From Linanthus parryae (taxonomy: Eukaryota > Streptophyta > Magnoliopsida > Ericales > Polemoniaceae), in contig JALGPY010000013.1 of NCBI GenBank assembly GCA_023055425.1, positions 12,995,735-13,059,734 on the forward strand: 64,000 bases of DNA, read 5' to 3'. The first letter of the stretch is position 1; every line of letters begins with the position of its first letter. Both the position numbers and the translations under genes were made by a program. The notes beneath the pieces are model-generated. The model saw only the letters and a program-made list of their open reading frames with translations, had not been told where the DNA came from and ran no database searches. This document shows positions 33,201-44,796 of this stretch, one piece after another.

Positions 33201-35881
33201 AGAACCAACGATGACAACCACCTAAAGCTATCCTTCATTACTTAAGCCAGACCAACAATCCCCAATTGCCCGAACCTACTGCCTCAACGAGCCAACATTA
33301 ACTAGAGCAATCAAACGCCATCAGCTTCTCTACCCTTCACTTAATCCAAATAGAACCCAACAACCCTACCTCTGCCATTAGTTCCTGTTGAGAAGTCCCA
33401 CATCAGACATTCAAGAAGAAGAAACATAATTAATAAGTCTCCCGGGTTACTCCCTTCATTGCCAATTAATTTTGAGGTGGAACCCCATGGATTCTTTACA
33501 GTTCCGAAAGCCAAGCTCTCAAATCTCCAGCCACGACTCTCTCTGTCCCCGTTAACCTTTACTAACGCACGGAGAAGACCTCAGTTCTTCGCTGCAACCT
33601 GGAAAAGAGAAAAATAAGTGATCGGGAGTTGGGGGAAGACGGAGAAACCTTTGTTCTCGCTCTTCTTAAATTTTGTATTATTTTGTTGTCCTTTTTTGTT
33701 TTATGTCTTTGTTTCATCTTGATATGAAATGTTTTTGTATGAACCTGAGTTACCGGGAATGCGGATGTTCCGGTTCGTGGAACGGGATCGCGGAACGCCA
33801 TACCCTATGGAATTCGGTACGCCAAGGGTAGGCTTTAGGCCTGTCAAACGGGCGGGTTGGGCCCATCTCTAAACGGGTTCAAACATTAATTAGCCCAGCC
33901 CGCCCAGCCCGTTTAACATCCATCCGCTAAATGGGCGGGCTATTATGGGTCAATACAAACCCGTGCCCGCCCATTTAACCTGTTTGGCCAAAAAACTAAC
34001 CTAGTTTATATTGTTCTAAAACCACACATTTCACATACTCTGGGAATGGAGATAGGGTCATTGCTGAAGTAATCCAATAAAGAGATAGAGAGAGAAAGTG
34101 AGAGAGAGAGAGAACAGGCAGAGAAAGAAGAAGCTGAAGAGGGAAAGAGGAGGCCGCCGCCGCCGTTGCCGTCGCCGTCTCGTCGCCGCCGTCTCCCCAT
34201 CGCCTCCCCGTCGTCTCCGTCCCCGTCTCCGTCTCTCTCTGCGGTGGCCGTGGCGGTGGTTCAAATCGACGGAGAAGAGGATCCCCAATCACCCCAACGA
34301 CCCATATCGATTGGATCTTCGTTTCTTTTTCCTCACCTTCTATTATGTTAATAAAAATTATAGTACTAACCCTTTTATTGAAACGGGCGGGTTTCAACCC
34401 ATTTAAAGGTTGCGGGCACAGGCGGGCAAATGGGCTGGGCTGTTTTTGACAGCTCTAGTAGGCTTCTTTGGATACCTTTATAGTAGTTTTACCATTGTCC
34501 ACAAATCATGAAGTATAAAACTGCTCAATTTATACAGTATTTAAAAGTCAATACTCTGAAAATAGATGCAACTTAACATTTCCAAATTTAATTTTCCCTT
34601 CTACGTAGATACTTCAGGTGAAAGCAGTGAACAAAACTGGGATCGCCAAATTAAGCGATCTGGATCGTTGGTGTTCCACGTTTCGGAACGCGCGATCCAA
34701 TTCGCAATTCGCGGGGGTATGAGTGAATTGTGGTAACTTTGGTATGAAAAATTATACCCTCTGGTACAATTATCAAAGGTTTATTGCGATATATATTACA
34801 ACTGGGAATGGTAAGTTGAGACTGAGACATATATTGCAACCGGGCACAATAAAATAAAAAATATGTGGTGGATTGAGTTGTGGTCTAGGCAGGTCAGCAG
34901 TTGCCTTGCTCACCCATATTGAGAAGGGATGTGAAGGACGAAATTCTGTCAGGCCATATTTCTCTGTTTGAATGTATATAATCTCATTTCCTGGTGTATT
35001 AAGCTCTTTATTTCTTAATCAGTTCTTAGTGTATAGGGACCATATATTTGATTGCAACCGCTCGGAAGTTCTTCGCAATATAAGTTAGTTGCAATTTCAA
35101 AGTGGATGAACAATTGAACATCATATTGGATGGATGGAAGATTATGTTTTGTTATGTTGAGAAAATGGAGAGTTATGTTTGCAATTGATCGATCATTTGA
35201 TATCGTATTTGTTATACCACACATATTTGCCCATTTCAGCTTAGGTGCACCTCTTAGGACACTACATACTATTAATGATGATTATTTGTTATTAATGATG
35301 ATTATTTGTTAGGATTGTTAACTAGCAAATATACAAGTTCATATCATTTGAGTGAAATGTGATGTATACTACTGTACTCATCTTCTATCTATGCTGATTG
35401 CAGATGGAAGGAGTGGTGACCTTCTTTGGCCGGGTCGCAATACTGATTGATCAGAATACGCAGGCGTTCCACATGTTTATTTCTGCCCTTCTTCAGGTGC
35501 ATTTTGTTTACTTGCTGGTTTTATGACTTAGTGTGTAAGATAGTCAGAATGCAACTTTTGGTAACCCAAATTTAGCATTTAGTTTATGAATTTGTGAATT
35601 GGTAATGTGTGGTTTTGTTAGTGGTATGAACATAAGCTGATTCCTGAAGTTCCGTTGTGCAGCTATGTGATCGATCAGGAATGCTGTATGGCGAGCTTGC
35701 CAGATTTGTGCTGAGACTGCTTGGAATAAAAACAAAGAACAAAATGGTTCAGCAGCCACCCGGACCAAATGGCCCGCACAATCAGAATGGCGGTCAAAAC
35801 TACATTGAAGGTCCAAAGGCTGCTGGCCCTCCTCCTAGTGGTGCATGGGACGGCGTGTGGGGAGGTGGTCCCAGTAACTGA
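27291..35881 (+). CDS. PEX13: Peroxisomal membrane protein PEX13 (peroxin-13), five coding exons, 308 aa
   Basis: Coding exons 27291-27315, 28694-28930, 29284-29636, 35404-35496 and 35663-35881 join in frame (927 nt with TGA). All introns are GT-AG. PEX13 is part of the peroxisomal docking complex with PEX14 and receives cargo-loaded PEX5/PEX7 receptors. The N-terminus is Pro/Ser-rich with PPPKPWEQ and a second PTRPWEQQ, as in plant PEX13. Residues about 88-185 are Gly/Tyr/Met-rich repeats (MYGGS, GGMGMGMG). The conserved membrane part follows (FWMSFLRV, then MEGVVTFFGRVAILIDQNTQ and LARFVLRLLGI). There is no SH3 domain after it, normal for plants but unlike yeast and mammals. The Arabidopsis protein has a similar length (about 304 aa). 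Intron 3 is 5.8 kb and full of MITEs. Confidence 0.93.
27316..28693 (+). other. PEX13 intron 1
   Basis: 1378 bp, GT to TGCAG, phase 1. A short CT microsatellite lies near 27903-27918. No element with clear ends was found inside. Confidence 0.8.
29979..30933. mobile_element. Stowaway-like (Tc1/mariner) element, about 955 bp, in intron 3
   Basis: Left end CTCCCTCTGTCCCG and right end AAGGAGGGAG form the Stowaway-type terminal inverted repeat, flanked by TA on both sides (29977-29978 and 30934-30935). No transposase is visible; an 80-codon ORF near the left end is not of that family. Confidence 0.75.
31168..31361. mobile_element. Small fold-back MITE, copy A
   Basis: TAGAACTTCTGATATATAACC on the left mirrors GGTTATATGTCAAAAGTTCTA on the right. 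An inner hairpin AACTACTCTGCA / TGCAGAGTAGTT lies near 31210-31248. Copy B with the same termini is at 31876-32031. Confidence 0.7.
31876..32031. mobile_element. Small fold-back MITE, copy B
   Basis: TTGACATATAACCCCTATGC mirrors GGGGTTATATGTCAA near 32011-32025. The inner AACTACTCTGCAGTATGTAA is shared with copy A, 700 bp upstream. The two are members of one family in the same intron. Confidence 0.7.
33836..34457. mobile_element. hAT-type MITE, 622 bp, perfect 8-bp TSD, in intron 3
   Basis: TSD GTAGGCTT at 33828-33835 and 34458-34465. Termini TAGGCCTGTCAAA and TTTGACAGCTCTA are inverted repeats, extended by GGGCGGG/CCCGCCC-type stretches (about 33848-33975 and 34382-34440). The middle has a GAGAGA run (34085-34115) and a GC-rich CGCCGTC region that creates several overlapping Arg- or Ser-rich pseudo-ORFs. 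An 8-bp TSD is the hAT signature. Confidence 0.88.
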
Positions 35882-36038
35882 TTCGTCGCCCGTTTAGGCT
35901 TTTTGATCGTCTTACAACAAGCGTTCTGTCAAAAATCGTGGCAGTCTATATCAGGGCAGGAGTACAGATAGAAACTGGATGCTTTCATCGCCCGTAGAGA
36001 ATGGTCGTACCATGGGAGAAATTGCCCCCGCTTTCATG

Positions 36039-36043
36039 AATAA

Positions 36044-36044
<1 letters not shown>
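36039..36044 (+). terminator. Candidate PEX13 polyadenylation signal
   Basis: AATAAA 158 bp after the stop codon, immediately before a TC microsatellite at 36047-36078. The 3' end of the transcript is not known. Confidence 0.35.
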
Positions 36045-36080
<36 letters not shown>

Positions 36081-36212
36081 GTTGTGTGGCTTGTGCTAGT
36101 AATCATGTAAGTAATTTCGTGTGATCTAATTTTGTATGACAACAAGCACTCATCGAGTAAAATAGAATGTCATTCTGCAATAAGGAGGTAATTTTCACAA
36201 CCTATCTTATAT

Positions 36213-36351
36213 TGGCCATGTTTGGAGAACATTAAATGAGCTTATATAATTTCAGCTCATTTAAGCTCGTCCAAACATACCCACTATCTCCTCACCTGAT
36301 TATAAGTTGATATAATTAATTTTAGCTCATTTAAGCTTGGCCAAAAACACC
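36213..36351. mobile_element. MITE-like inverted repeat
   Basis: GGCCATGTTTGG and ATTAAATGAGCTTA on the left face GAGCTCATTTAA-type and GGCCAAAAACACC stretches on the right. AGCTCATTTAAGC occurs twice. The ends are approximate and no TSD was resolved. Confidence 0.4.
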
Positions 36352-36813
36352 CATTATGTGTGGTCTGGTTTAGTCTCATACCGGCCCTCTGTTTGCTTCC
36401 TCATCAATAATGGCATTCTGTAGAGTTGATTAGCACTCGGTAACATGGAATAGCAATATTCTGCAGTAGTGTGGTTGCTACTGTGGTTGCTACTGAAGTT
36501 GGTATGTTGTATATCACCAAACAATCAGTGATTGTATGAGGTCGGTTGAGTTGATTACCCACAGCTGTACTCTTTTTGATACTTCTAAGGTCTGTTTCAT
36601 CGCAAAAAATGGAGGTAAAACTGTTTGGAAGGAAGTCCATAGCACAATCTATGAAAGATATCAATGTACTTCCTCTGTTTCGTCAGGATTTTCTTACTCG
36701 ACTTTAGGTCACTTTGACCGACTAATTTAGCTAACGATGTGATACAAGAATGTGTAAATTTTCTCATAATATTGTACCATATTTTTTAACACTATAATAT
36801 CATTAAAAAATTA

Positions 36814-37242
36814 CTCCCTCCGTCCCATAACAAGTGTCCACTTTTCTATTTTCGATCGTCCCGAAATAAGTGTAACTTTTGTTTGAGAGTTGATGCATTG
36901 ACAAAAATGCCTACTAAAAAAATGCTGAGTTTGTTTATTCTCTTTCTCCCATTTGACTTTATTACACTATTTACCGGGTAACTTTGACCCGGTGATTTGG
37001 ATAGCAAAATGATGCAATTTTTTTATAATTTTTTCGTTTTGTTGTAGAATAAAAGTTGCTCTATAACACGGTGAAAAATTATCAAAAAATCGCATCGTTT
37101 TGCAATACTAGTGTTGGAAACTGAGAAATGAGTGACAATTGTGTCAATGTCATCACAACAATCAATCAAAACTGTACTTAATGCATGTCTCTCTAAAAAA
37201 TTGGAGTTTCAAAAAGTGACACTTATTATGGGACAAAGGGAG
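36814..37242. mobile_element. Stowaway-like MITE, 429 bp
   Basis: CTCCCTCCGTCCCATAACAAGTGTC at the left pairs with the GACACTTATTATGGGACAAAGGGAG end at the right. TA precedes the left end; the right flank reads CA, so one TSD copy has probably mutated. Confidence 0.75.
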
Positions 37243-37348
37243 CAGCAATTTTTGTATCATATCGATCAAAGTCAGCTGATGAATAGTGCTCTAAGAAGAT
37301 CTTGACGAGATAGAGGTAGTAGTGCCTTTTTCAAAACAAAGACTGGCA

Positions 37349-38554
37349 CTGGGCCTAAAACTCTCTCTCTCTCTCTCTCTCAAAACTTCCTCTCCAGAAA
37401 ACCCTAAATCTCACCCCTTGAGGCGGCGGCTCCTCCTCCATGGGGCTCCTGCCCGCCACCCAACCACTCAGCGCTTTTGTTGGACATTGACCACTGGCCT
37501 ACCACCTCTGCTGCTAGTCTCCTGTTCCCCGCCGACAATCTGAAGGGAGTTACGCCCCCGACCGGTTTCTCATCGTCTCCGGCGCATCGCCTTGCACCAC
37601 TGGTGATTGAAGTTGAGCCGCTCCTCTTCATAGCTTTCCCCTCCCCTCTGGGCGGAAGGGTCACATTCGGACTGTCCAACTACCCGCCGCCTCCTCAAAG
37701 TGGAACCAGCCACCGCCCATATTTGCCGGCGTGCCGCCCACCTGAAGTCCAGAGCCACCGACAACCCAGATCCGCCCACCGCCCCACTCATCCACCGCGC
37801 CTCCGCCCCTCTCCATCACTGTCGTGGCCCTCCGCTGACGACTCCGCTGCCTCCGTTGCCGCCGCCGTTGCCGCTTTCGGCCTCGGGTTAGTATACCAGT
37901 GATTAACCCTCCTGCCCTTCCCCCATATGATTGTTCGGCTCTGTGGTGGTTGTTCCCCCCTCCCACGGTTGTGAGGCTACTCCTCCCCCTTCCTCCACTG
38001 ATATGCCTCTCCTGCGGCATAGAAGTGTCTCCCGTAGTAGTTCTCTCACTGCCCACCAACACTACTAGGAGCCGCCCACTTATCTGGTTTGGGTTATTTA
38101 CGGTCCCCCCACTCGGTTCATGAGGATCCTCTTCGTTGGCTACCTTGAGGCAGGGTCGTCGCTCCACCACCGTCCATCCGCTGGCCGCCTTGTTAGTGCT
38201 CGTTTCCTGCTCGGATCTAGGGTTTGTCTGCTGGGCTTTGTTTTTGGGTCTCATGTTTTGGGCTTTGTTTTGACCTTTGTTCATTAGGCTTTTCTGGTAG
38301 GTTGTTTCCTATTTTGTCTGGGGCATAGGAGGCTCTTGTAGTCCTTAGGACCAATTCGATGTTTGGGGTAGTTTGTGGTGATCTTTGAGCCTTATACCAC
38401 TTGGTCTCGTAGCTGCTTAGTTTGAGGTTTAGGGTTGTGCATCTTTGGTCTTTGTCTTTTTCCGGGGGTATGCCCCATTTCCTTTGTATTCAGTACTTTT
38501 TATTAATGACATCTTTTTGTTGCCCGTGAAAAAAAAAGAAGAAAAAAAAGCAAG
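37349..38554 (+). mobile_element. Non-autonomous LINE-like retroposon with TSD
   Basis: Flanked by GACTGGCA at 37341-37348 and 38555-38562, the signature of target-primed insertion. Starts with a CT-repeat leader and ACCCTAAATC, and has a Pro-rich GC-rich body. It ends like plant L1 elements: CAGTACTTTTTATTAATGAC, then GTTGCCCGTG and a long A-rich tail (about 38528-38554). No RT or endonuclease is present. Its ORFs (141 aa plus, 207 aa minus) show no known domain. Confidence 0.65.
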
Positions 38555-39635
38555 GACTGGCAAATCCAGAAATTCAACAAGGCAACAAGGTCTACACTGG
38601 ACTCTTTTCTATAACAGGTCACCGCCGGGTGCTTTGTTGAATTACAAGCTGCCTAGAACAACCGTAATTAACCTTCCAAGGACACAATGAGATTCTACAC
38701 TCCTCGTAACTCAAAAGAATCTGCACAAATGGAGAAAATGTAGAACACTAGCAGGAGATTTCAAGTTTATTCTCGTAACAGTTCTCATAACTGCTGCTGT
38801 AGTCTGAGAATTTCAGGACCACATGAATCTTTTTCAACTGTGGAGACGCAGTGTAATCCAACGATTGCTTGACTGGGAGAGATCTCTCGGCCTCGTTTAC
38901 TGTTGTGCATAGTTTCTCTCATGAGACATATAGGCTATGGCAATAGAGGGTGCCAGCTTCTCTGGTTCTAGAATCATGGTGATTATTGTGTACAGAATCA
39001 CAATTTTCTTCATTACCATCTTGTTGTAGGTCGTGCGGGTTTTAAACTGATTTTTTTTTCGCGGCATCTTTGCCAATCTTCATGATCCGCTGTAATATGT
39101 GAGCAGAATTCAAAAGAAAAGACAAAAAATAAAAACTATTAGCAAATATTTAGAAAAGAGAAATGACAGATATATCACGGATTTCTTTTCACCGCTCGTG
39201 CGGAGCACTCCAATTGCTTGTAGGTTTTTGAAAGAAAAAAAAAAAGACGAGAACAAATGACTTGATAACTGTGACCAATAAAGCTCTTAATTACTTGATT
39301 TTAGAATACCAAACATTAAAAAAATCGCAGTTCAGTTATAGACATGTGTATTCAATTACTTGATTTTAGAGCTCTTTAAATTTAGTCAAATGGATCAAGT
39401 TAGTGATCTATATTTCAGCTCATACCAAACAGATTGTGATTTTATTAGTTAAGTTGGATTTTCTTTTCAGGTAATTTTCAGCTGATTATTGAGATTTTCA
39501 GCCGATGCCAAACAGGGTCTTAGTAATTTGACTACAGCTCCATTTAGCCAGCACAGCCTGAAGTCATGGCAAATATCCTCAAAGACCAGTTTTCTGACAG
39601 TACAAAGTTAAAAGTGTTTGATCCTTCGCGATAAA
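38555..39635. other. Intergenic DNA, nothing recognised
   Basis: AT-rich, without a supported ORF. Stretches near 39405-39530 (CAGCTCATACCAAACAG, CAGCCGATGCCAAACAGGG) look like MITE ends but no pair was fixed. Confidence 0.45.
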
Positions 39636-39989
39636 GGCTCCGTTTGGTTGGTGGTAAAACATTTTTATGTATAATGTTTTCTTTGTTTTGGTGTTGCTTG
39701 GTTGGTGGTAAAATATTTTCCTGTAAAATATTTTCCCTCAAATGATGTAAAATGATTTACACATTTCAAATCCGTAAGCCATTTTTCGGAGAGCGAAGGA
39801 GCACAACAACTCATATTAACACATCCACCACCAATAACCACCACTACCATCTACCTCCACCACGACCCATCACCGCCACAGCCGTCACAGCCCACTGTTT
39901 TGACAAATGTCAACCAAACACGAGAAAATAATTGCAGAAAAAACTTTTTTACGCCTAGTTAGACATTTTACCGCGAAACAAACAGAGCC
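39636..39989. mobile_element. MITE with GGCTCCGTTTGG-type termini
   Basis: GGCTCCGTTTGGTTGGTGGTAAAAC at the left is the imperfect mirror of TTTTACCGCGAAACAAACAGAGCC at the right. GGTTGGTGGTAAAA recurs inside near 39700. A 12-bp direct repeat AAAGTGTTTGAT abuts the right end (39990-40001) and lies 13 bp outside the left end (39611-39622). Confidence 0.6.
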
Positions 39990-40588
39990 AAAGTGTTTGA
40001 TTGATGACTTCGTGCGCTGGGCCTACAAAAAAAATGAATTTCAGCACCTGTATCCCCTTAAGAATAAGATCTGACTTTATTCTTTAGCAACAACTGGTTA
40101 ATAAGCTGTATTAACAGAGAACTCAGCAGAGACCTGTTGTTGCCTTGAAAAAATTAAACAGAAGCCAAGGTTGGTGCATTTCTCACAGCACCAACAGTTC
40201 ATTGGATAGTTAAGACAGCACCATCCAGAAAGGAATGATAGTTGTGAGGAGGCTGTGAAATAGCTATTATAAGCAAACAAAATTACAAGGAAATTCCCCC
40301 ACTTATAGAGGCATTATGCATTGAAGCTACATTCTCATATAAGAAATCTGTGTATTGAAGCAGGTAATTGATGAATCCAAAATAGATATGACACCTATAT
40401 TACGCCGTCTACATAAACTTCATATTTCAGTAAACTAAAAATGAATAATACAGACGTCGCCGCTCACTCAAGAAGCTGGGACCCTTGGGAAGTCATTCAC
40501 AGATTAATTAATCTGTAACAGAATCTGCCCTTCAACCCAATTTCGTATCTTCGAACTCTTTAATTAACTTTTCACCAGCTTTCGCTAG

Positions 40589-41743
40589 TCAGAAAGCCCA
40601 TTTAGGTGCGATGCACATAACTTCTTCATTTTTTATCTTCACGTCTCCTCTCGATGATTTAAACAACTCAATGGCTGTTGAAGTTACCCGACAACACTGG
40701 TTCATGTATAAGATTGAGAGACGCTTGCAGCCATCACTCAATGCCTGTAACCCTCTATCACAGAAGTTACGGCATCTGTTCACGTGGAGCCTCTCCAAAT
40801 TACAGCAGTTGGATCCGATTGATTCCCACCCTGATACTCTAACTTCATGACACAAGGCCAAGTTCCATTCCACCAGTGATGGGCACCCCTTTGCAATTGA
40901 AATGATAGACTCGTCGCTAATTGCTCTGCATAGTCGAAAATCAAGCACTTTTAGCCTCAAGGCAAATCCAAAACCAATTGCTGCCAAGCCAGCGCCGCTG
41001 ACGGACCAACTTAGACTAGAGACATTCAGATACTCAAGTCCACCTCCACTTACGATACCTAATATGCCATCTGGTTCAAGCTTGCAAAAATCAGCTTCTA
41101 AATAAGCCAAAGTATTGGAACAACCTTTAAAACCGGTACCAGTGACACTAGTGCAGTGAGATACCCTGACTGCCCGAAGATGACAACAATTTTCACAAAC
41201 AACTCTCACTCCAGAGTCAGAAATCATTGTGCAATATGAAAGATTCACATCTTTCAAACACAAACAAGATATGGCCAAGGTCTCCAAACCAACATCGGTG
41301 ATCTTGCACCTATAGAGACTAATGGCAGTCAAGGAAGCACAGCCAAGAGGAATGAAAGAGAGCCCATAGTCAGTGATGCCAAAACAACAATCTAAGTGAA
41401 GAGACTGCAACTTTTTCCCATAGTACTGCAACTGAGTTAGGCCTGAATCAGGTAGTTCCATGCATCCTGATAGGGACAACATATGAAGCTGGCAAAAGCG
41501 ACTGAGCAACCTATGCAAGTGGAAAGGGCTGACGGTGGTGCTAGTGCGCTGTAACGTTGAAATGTTTAATACACTGAATGAGCAACGAAACTGTAGGGAT
41601 CGGCGACTTGTGTTTTGAATATGAAGCCAGCGGCGGCAAGTCAAGCCAAAGGATTCCCGATCAGACCCACACTCAAGCCGTTGGAAAATAAAATATAGGC
41701 AATCATCAGGAAGGTCCATAATAAAACAACTGTCCATTTCCAA
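40589..41743 (-). CDS. FBL12: F-box/leucine-rich-repeat protein, FBL12-like, 384 aa, single exon
   Basis: The F-box is at residues 9-50 (DLPDDCLYFIFQRL ... GLTCRRWLHI). It would bind the SKP1-like adaptor of an SCF ubiquitin ligase. About eleven cysteine-containing LRRs follow (residues 85-365), with repeats such as LDCCFGITDYGL, LYRCKITDVGL, LSYCTMISDSGV and VNRCRNFCDRGLQAL, which form the substrate-binding solenoid. GGGLEYLNVSSL and the C-terminal EEVMCI are close to what I recall of plant F-box/LRR-repeat protein 12. The start is the first Met; Met3 and Met9 are alternatives. No break is visible. The substrate is unknown. A 5' UTR intron cannot be excluded. No neighbouring gene is close enough to suggest coupling. 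Confidence 0.88.
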   Translation of the reverse strand: MEMDSCFIMDLPDDCLYFIFQRLECGSDRESFGLTCRRWLHIQNTSRRSLQFRCSFSVLNISTLQRTSTTVSPFHLHRLLSRFCQLHMLSLSGCMELPDSGLTQLQYYGKKLQSLHLDCCFGITDYGLSFIPLGCASLTAISLYRCKITDVGLETLAISCLCLKDVNLSYCTMISDSGVRVVCENCCHLRAVRVSHCTSVTGTGFKGCSNTLAYLEADFCKLEPDGILGIVSGGGLEYLNVSSLSWSVSGAGLAAIGFGFALRLKVLDFRLCRAISDESIISIAKGCPSLVEWNLALCHEVRVSGWESIGSNCCNLERLHVNRCRNFCDRGLQALSDGCKRLSILYMNQCCRVTSTAIELFKSSRGDVKIKNEEVMCIAPKWAF

Positions 41744-43421
41744 GTTCCGTTACAACTCTTGTGAAGGATTTAAAGTTTGGATCTTTATTATGAACTTTTT
41801 GTTAGAAAGGTTGGTGGGTCAAAGCCACATAGAGCAGATGGGTCAGTATATCCGTGCCCTATAAGAACCCCACATCTACAACAAAGAAGCTTTGCTTCTG
41901 AACGATAACGACCCCCAAGTAACAGGAAAGCAATTAAACTCGTCAATCTGAGTAAAACCGACTTAGATCAACCGAGACGAAGGCGCGCAACCTTTTTTAA
42001 CCGATTTGCGATACTCAGAACAGGCACCAGAAGTAAGATAGTTGGAAGATGTAAGATTCAAAGGGTACGCACAAGTTTCACAGCTGCACAATGAAAATAA
42101 TAACTTAAGAAATAGTTCGCGTGCACAATGAAAATAATAGAATATCACATTTTTAAAACTATAGTACTCATGTGCTTATACATAAGATTTACCATCAAAT
42201 TGGTAACTCGTAATCTACTTTGTGTCCATCCATTTGCTCATTAATTAAACAACAGTGAAACTCTAACATGTGAATGGAAGATCAATAGTGTGTAAAAGCT
42301 AATGGGACCAGCTAGGATATTCGAGAGAGTCCCTTCAATATTTTCTAGACCACTTGTAAAGTCATCCAGGAGTACTTATAAGCTATCTACTAGATGGGGA
42401 GAGATTTGGGTAACACCCCGGTGAAGTCAATTTAGAGGCTTGAACCGAAAATGATTCATCAACATATAAAGTTATCTACCTGTACTTTTTAACAAAAAAA
42501 GCCGTTAGAGATCACACAGTTATTGGGCATGCCATATAAACAACTGCGGACAATTTCTCTTCATCATTTTTGGATGTCTATGTTTCTTACAGAGATCTTA
42601 TTTACATTCTCGAACAATTCTATGGGAAGATTAAAGGCTTATATACTTCCTCCGTGAATATATTTAGTTTGGTTGTAAGAGAGATCAATACCTGGGTATC
42701 GAATTGAATTCACTTTCATCTCGAGTTATTATACATCTCAGGTTCTAACCTTGCACTTTTAAGTTCCAGACTTTCTATTTCCCATGCTTACTAGTAGGAA
42801 ATATTCCAATTTTGTTGTGATGTTATTAATACTGACTGTTTCTCCAAGCGGATTCATTTGAAGTTATTTTCTCGCGTTCCTCCCGTTTGTATTTACAACA
42901 TACATATGAACATAGAGAAAGATTACCCATGTTTCTCTATGAACCATTTAATTCTGGCCACAAGCAAAGAATGATCCCGTTTTATTCACTCTGATTCTAT
43001 CAACAATGATTCAGTTTTTACAGACCTAGGTGAGATAGATGACAGTGCCTTAAAACCTAAGTGAAGTGCACGTGTATTTAAACTGTCATGTTTTTAACAC
43101 CCCCATAACCCTATAACTTTTAAGTGTTTGTTGACAGAGTTTTTCATTATTATTTATCTTATATGTGGATTAGGTAGAGACTAGAGTACAAAAATTATAT
43201 ACATTTTGAAATCAGAGTCTTGGAAGGGTTTTTATCCCGTGGGTGCTTATACTTTGGTTTGAGTTTGTTATTTCTGCAACTTTTCTTTCGAGTGTGGCTT
43301 CATTTGCAATCATAAAACTGCAAAATTTGTCTTTATCATATTGTTGACGACAATGCGAGATATCTATACACGGAAATAACATCACAATCTTTTGCTATGG
43401 TTCAAAAGGAGTGAGGGATTT
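41744..43421. other. Upstream region of the F-box gene and intergenic DNA
   Basis: Should include the promoter and 5' UTR of the minus-strand gene. No clear TATA box could be chosen. No coding or repeat feature is supported in the rest. Confidence 0.4.
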
Positions 43422-44796
43422 TGATAAATCCGATTTAGGAGTTATTTTGAGCCATCATGATGAACGTTTTGTATTAGTTTCAAGAATTGATGGGTTCGTG
43501 CTTCTAAATAGTTGGAATTCGTATTCGACACACATTTGCATGACTTTAGCGGTTTTGAGCATGGCTTTTATGCTTTCATCCACTTTATCACTGTTAACTG
43601 CGTTGGGTAGTGTTCATGTTGATTCGATAGGGATACGACGAGGAAACTGAGGTAGGCATGAGTTCGAAGCACTTAGAATGGACTAGAAGGAGCAAGGGGA
43701 GCGAAACTGAGAGCAAAACGGAGCCGGAAAGCGAAGCGAGAAAACATTACAGGCCAGACAATGGCCCGGCCCTGACACGGCCTAGGACCAGGCAGACATA
43801 ACTTAAGAAAGTTCCGACGTTTTTTGAAAATGTCTAGATGATTATGACTGGCCATAATTTCTTCAACTTTGTTTTGGACTATTTAAGAAAGATTTTTGAG
43901 GGATTCTTCGGCCTATAAATGCCCTAGGCCTCCGTAACTTCATTAGAAGCTATTCGGGAGATGAAGAGAGGCAAGAACAAGTGCTAAGAGGTCGAAGAGG
44001 AGCTTGAAGATCGTGTTTTGCGGATTCTTCAACGAGTTTGCTAAAATCTTTTCTTTATCTATGACCACGAACTCGTTATTTATGTAATTTGAACTCCATG
44101 AGTTTAGTATACTCATATCAAGGACCCTACGAGGTCATAAGTTGGTTGTCATAATTTGGATGCTGTTGTATTTTAATTGATGAAGTCTTTTATTTATCTC
44201 CAACCCTGTACTTGCATGCTTGATGCTTTGAGTGGGTTGGCCGTCGGTTGAATGTTCATAGCTAGGGTTTGAGACTGAGAGGTGATAATTGCTAGTGGAA
44301 CAAGAGGTACATGACACATGTGCAAGCACAACAAGCGAGAGCCGAGTGATCTTGCATGGGTGATAGAGTAGGCGTCAAGCAATTAGGACAGGAAGAGCAA
44401 CAAAAGCGAGAGTGAGTTGGCTTAATAGTAATAGGGGTGTTTATCAAAAAATAAAAAAATAGGGGAGCATAGCTTGAGAGAGTGTTCTACTATATAAACT
44501 CCATTTGAGAGAAGTGAGAAAACATAGTGAATTGATTGCGGAACCATCGGGGTAATTTCCTTAGTCATTCGTAGGTGTTCTAGTGCTTCTTCCAATCAGT
44601 GAATTACCACCGGTATTACTTGCTTTATTTACTTTAGTTGAGCGTTTGTTACTTAGAAACTCCTTGATTATTTGGTATTCAGATTAGCATTATAATTGAA
44701 CTCAACTGCTTAGTCTCTAGGTTTCTATAACATCCCGGACTCCCGGTATACTATAACTAGATATCGACTCCGTACACTTGCCGGAAACCACCATCA
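43422..44796 (+). repeat. Solo LTR of an Athila/Tat-related gypsy family
   Basis: Starts TGATAAATCCGATTTAGGAG, which resembles the start of the Athila-like LTR (TGATAACTCCGTTTTCGGAG). Ends GTACACTTGCCGG...CCATCA, resembling GTGCACTTGCAG...GTGTCA. The flanks GATTT (43417-43421) and GATTA (44797-44801) agree at four of five bases. There is no internal region on either side. A TATA-like CTATAAATG lies near 43914. Confidence 0.7.

Larger units (their letters stand above)
29637..35403 (+). other. PEX13 intron 3, 5767 bp, rich in transposons
   Basis: Donor GTAAGT, acceptor TTGCAG, phase 0. At least four MITE insertions are listed separately. The remainder is AT-rich, with a GT-repeat near 31038-31046 and C-rich patches at 32200-32480. 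A stretch at 33385-33490 starts TGTTGAGAAGTCCCACATC, resembling the first bases of some plant LTRs, but has no partner. Confidence 0.85.

Noticed and set aside
33996..34406. Arg-, Ser- and Leu-rich ORFs on both strands
   Set aside because: They lie in the GC-rich and GA-repeat core of the hAT MITE, overlap each other, and have no family features.
37661..38284. 207-codon minus-strand ORF
   Set aside because: It is antisense to a retroposon body with overlapping sense ORFs and no recognisable domain.
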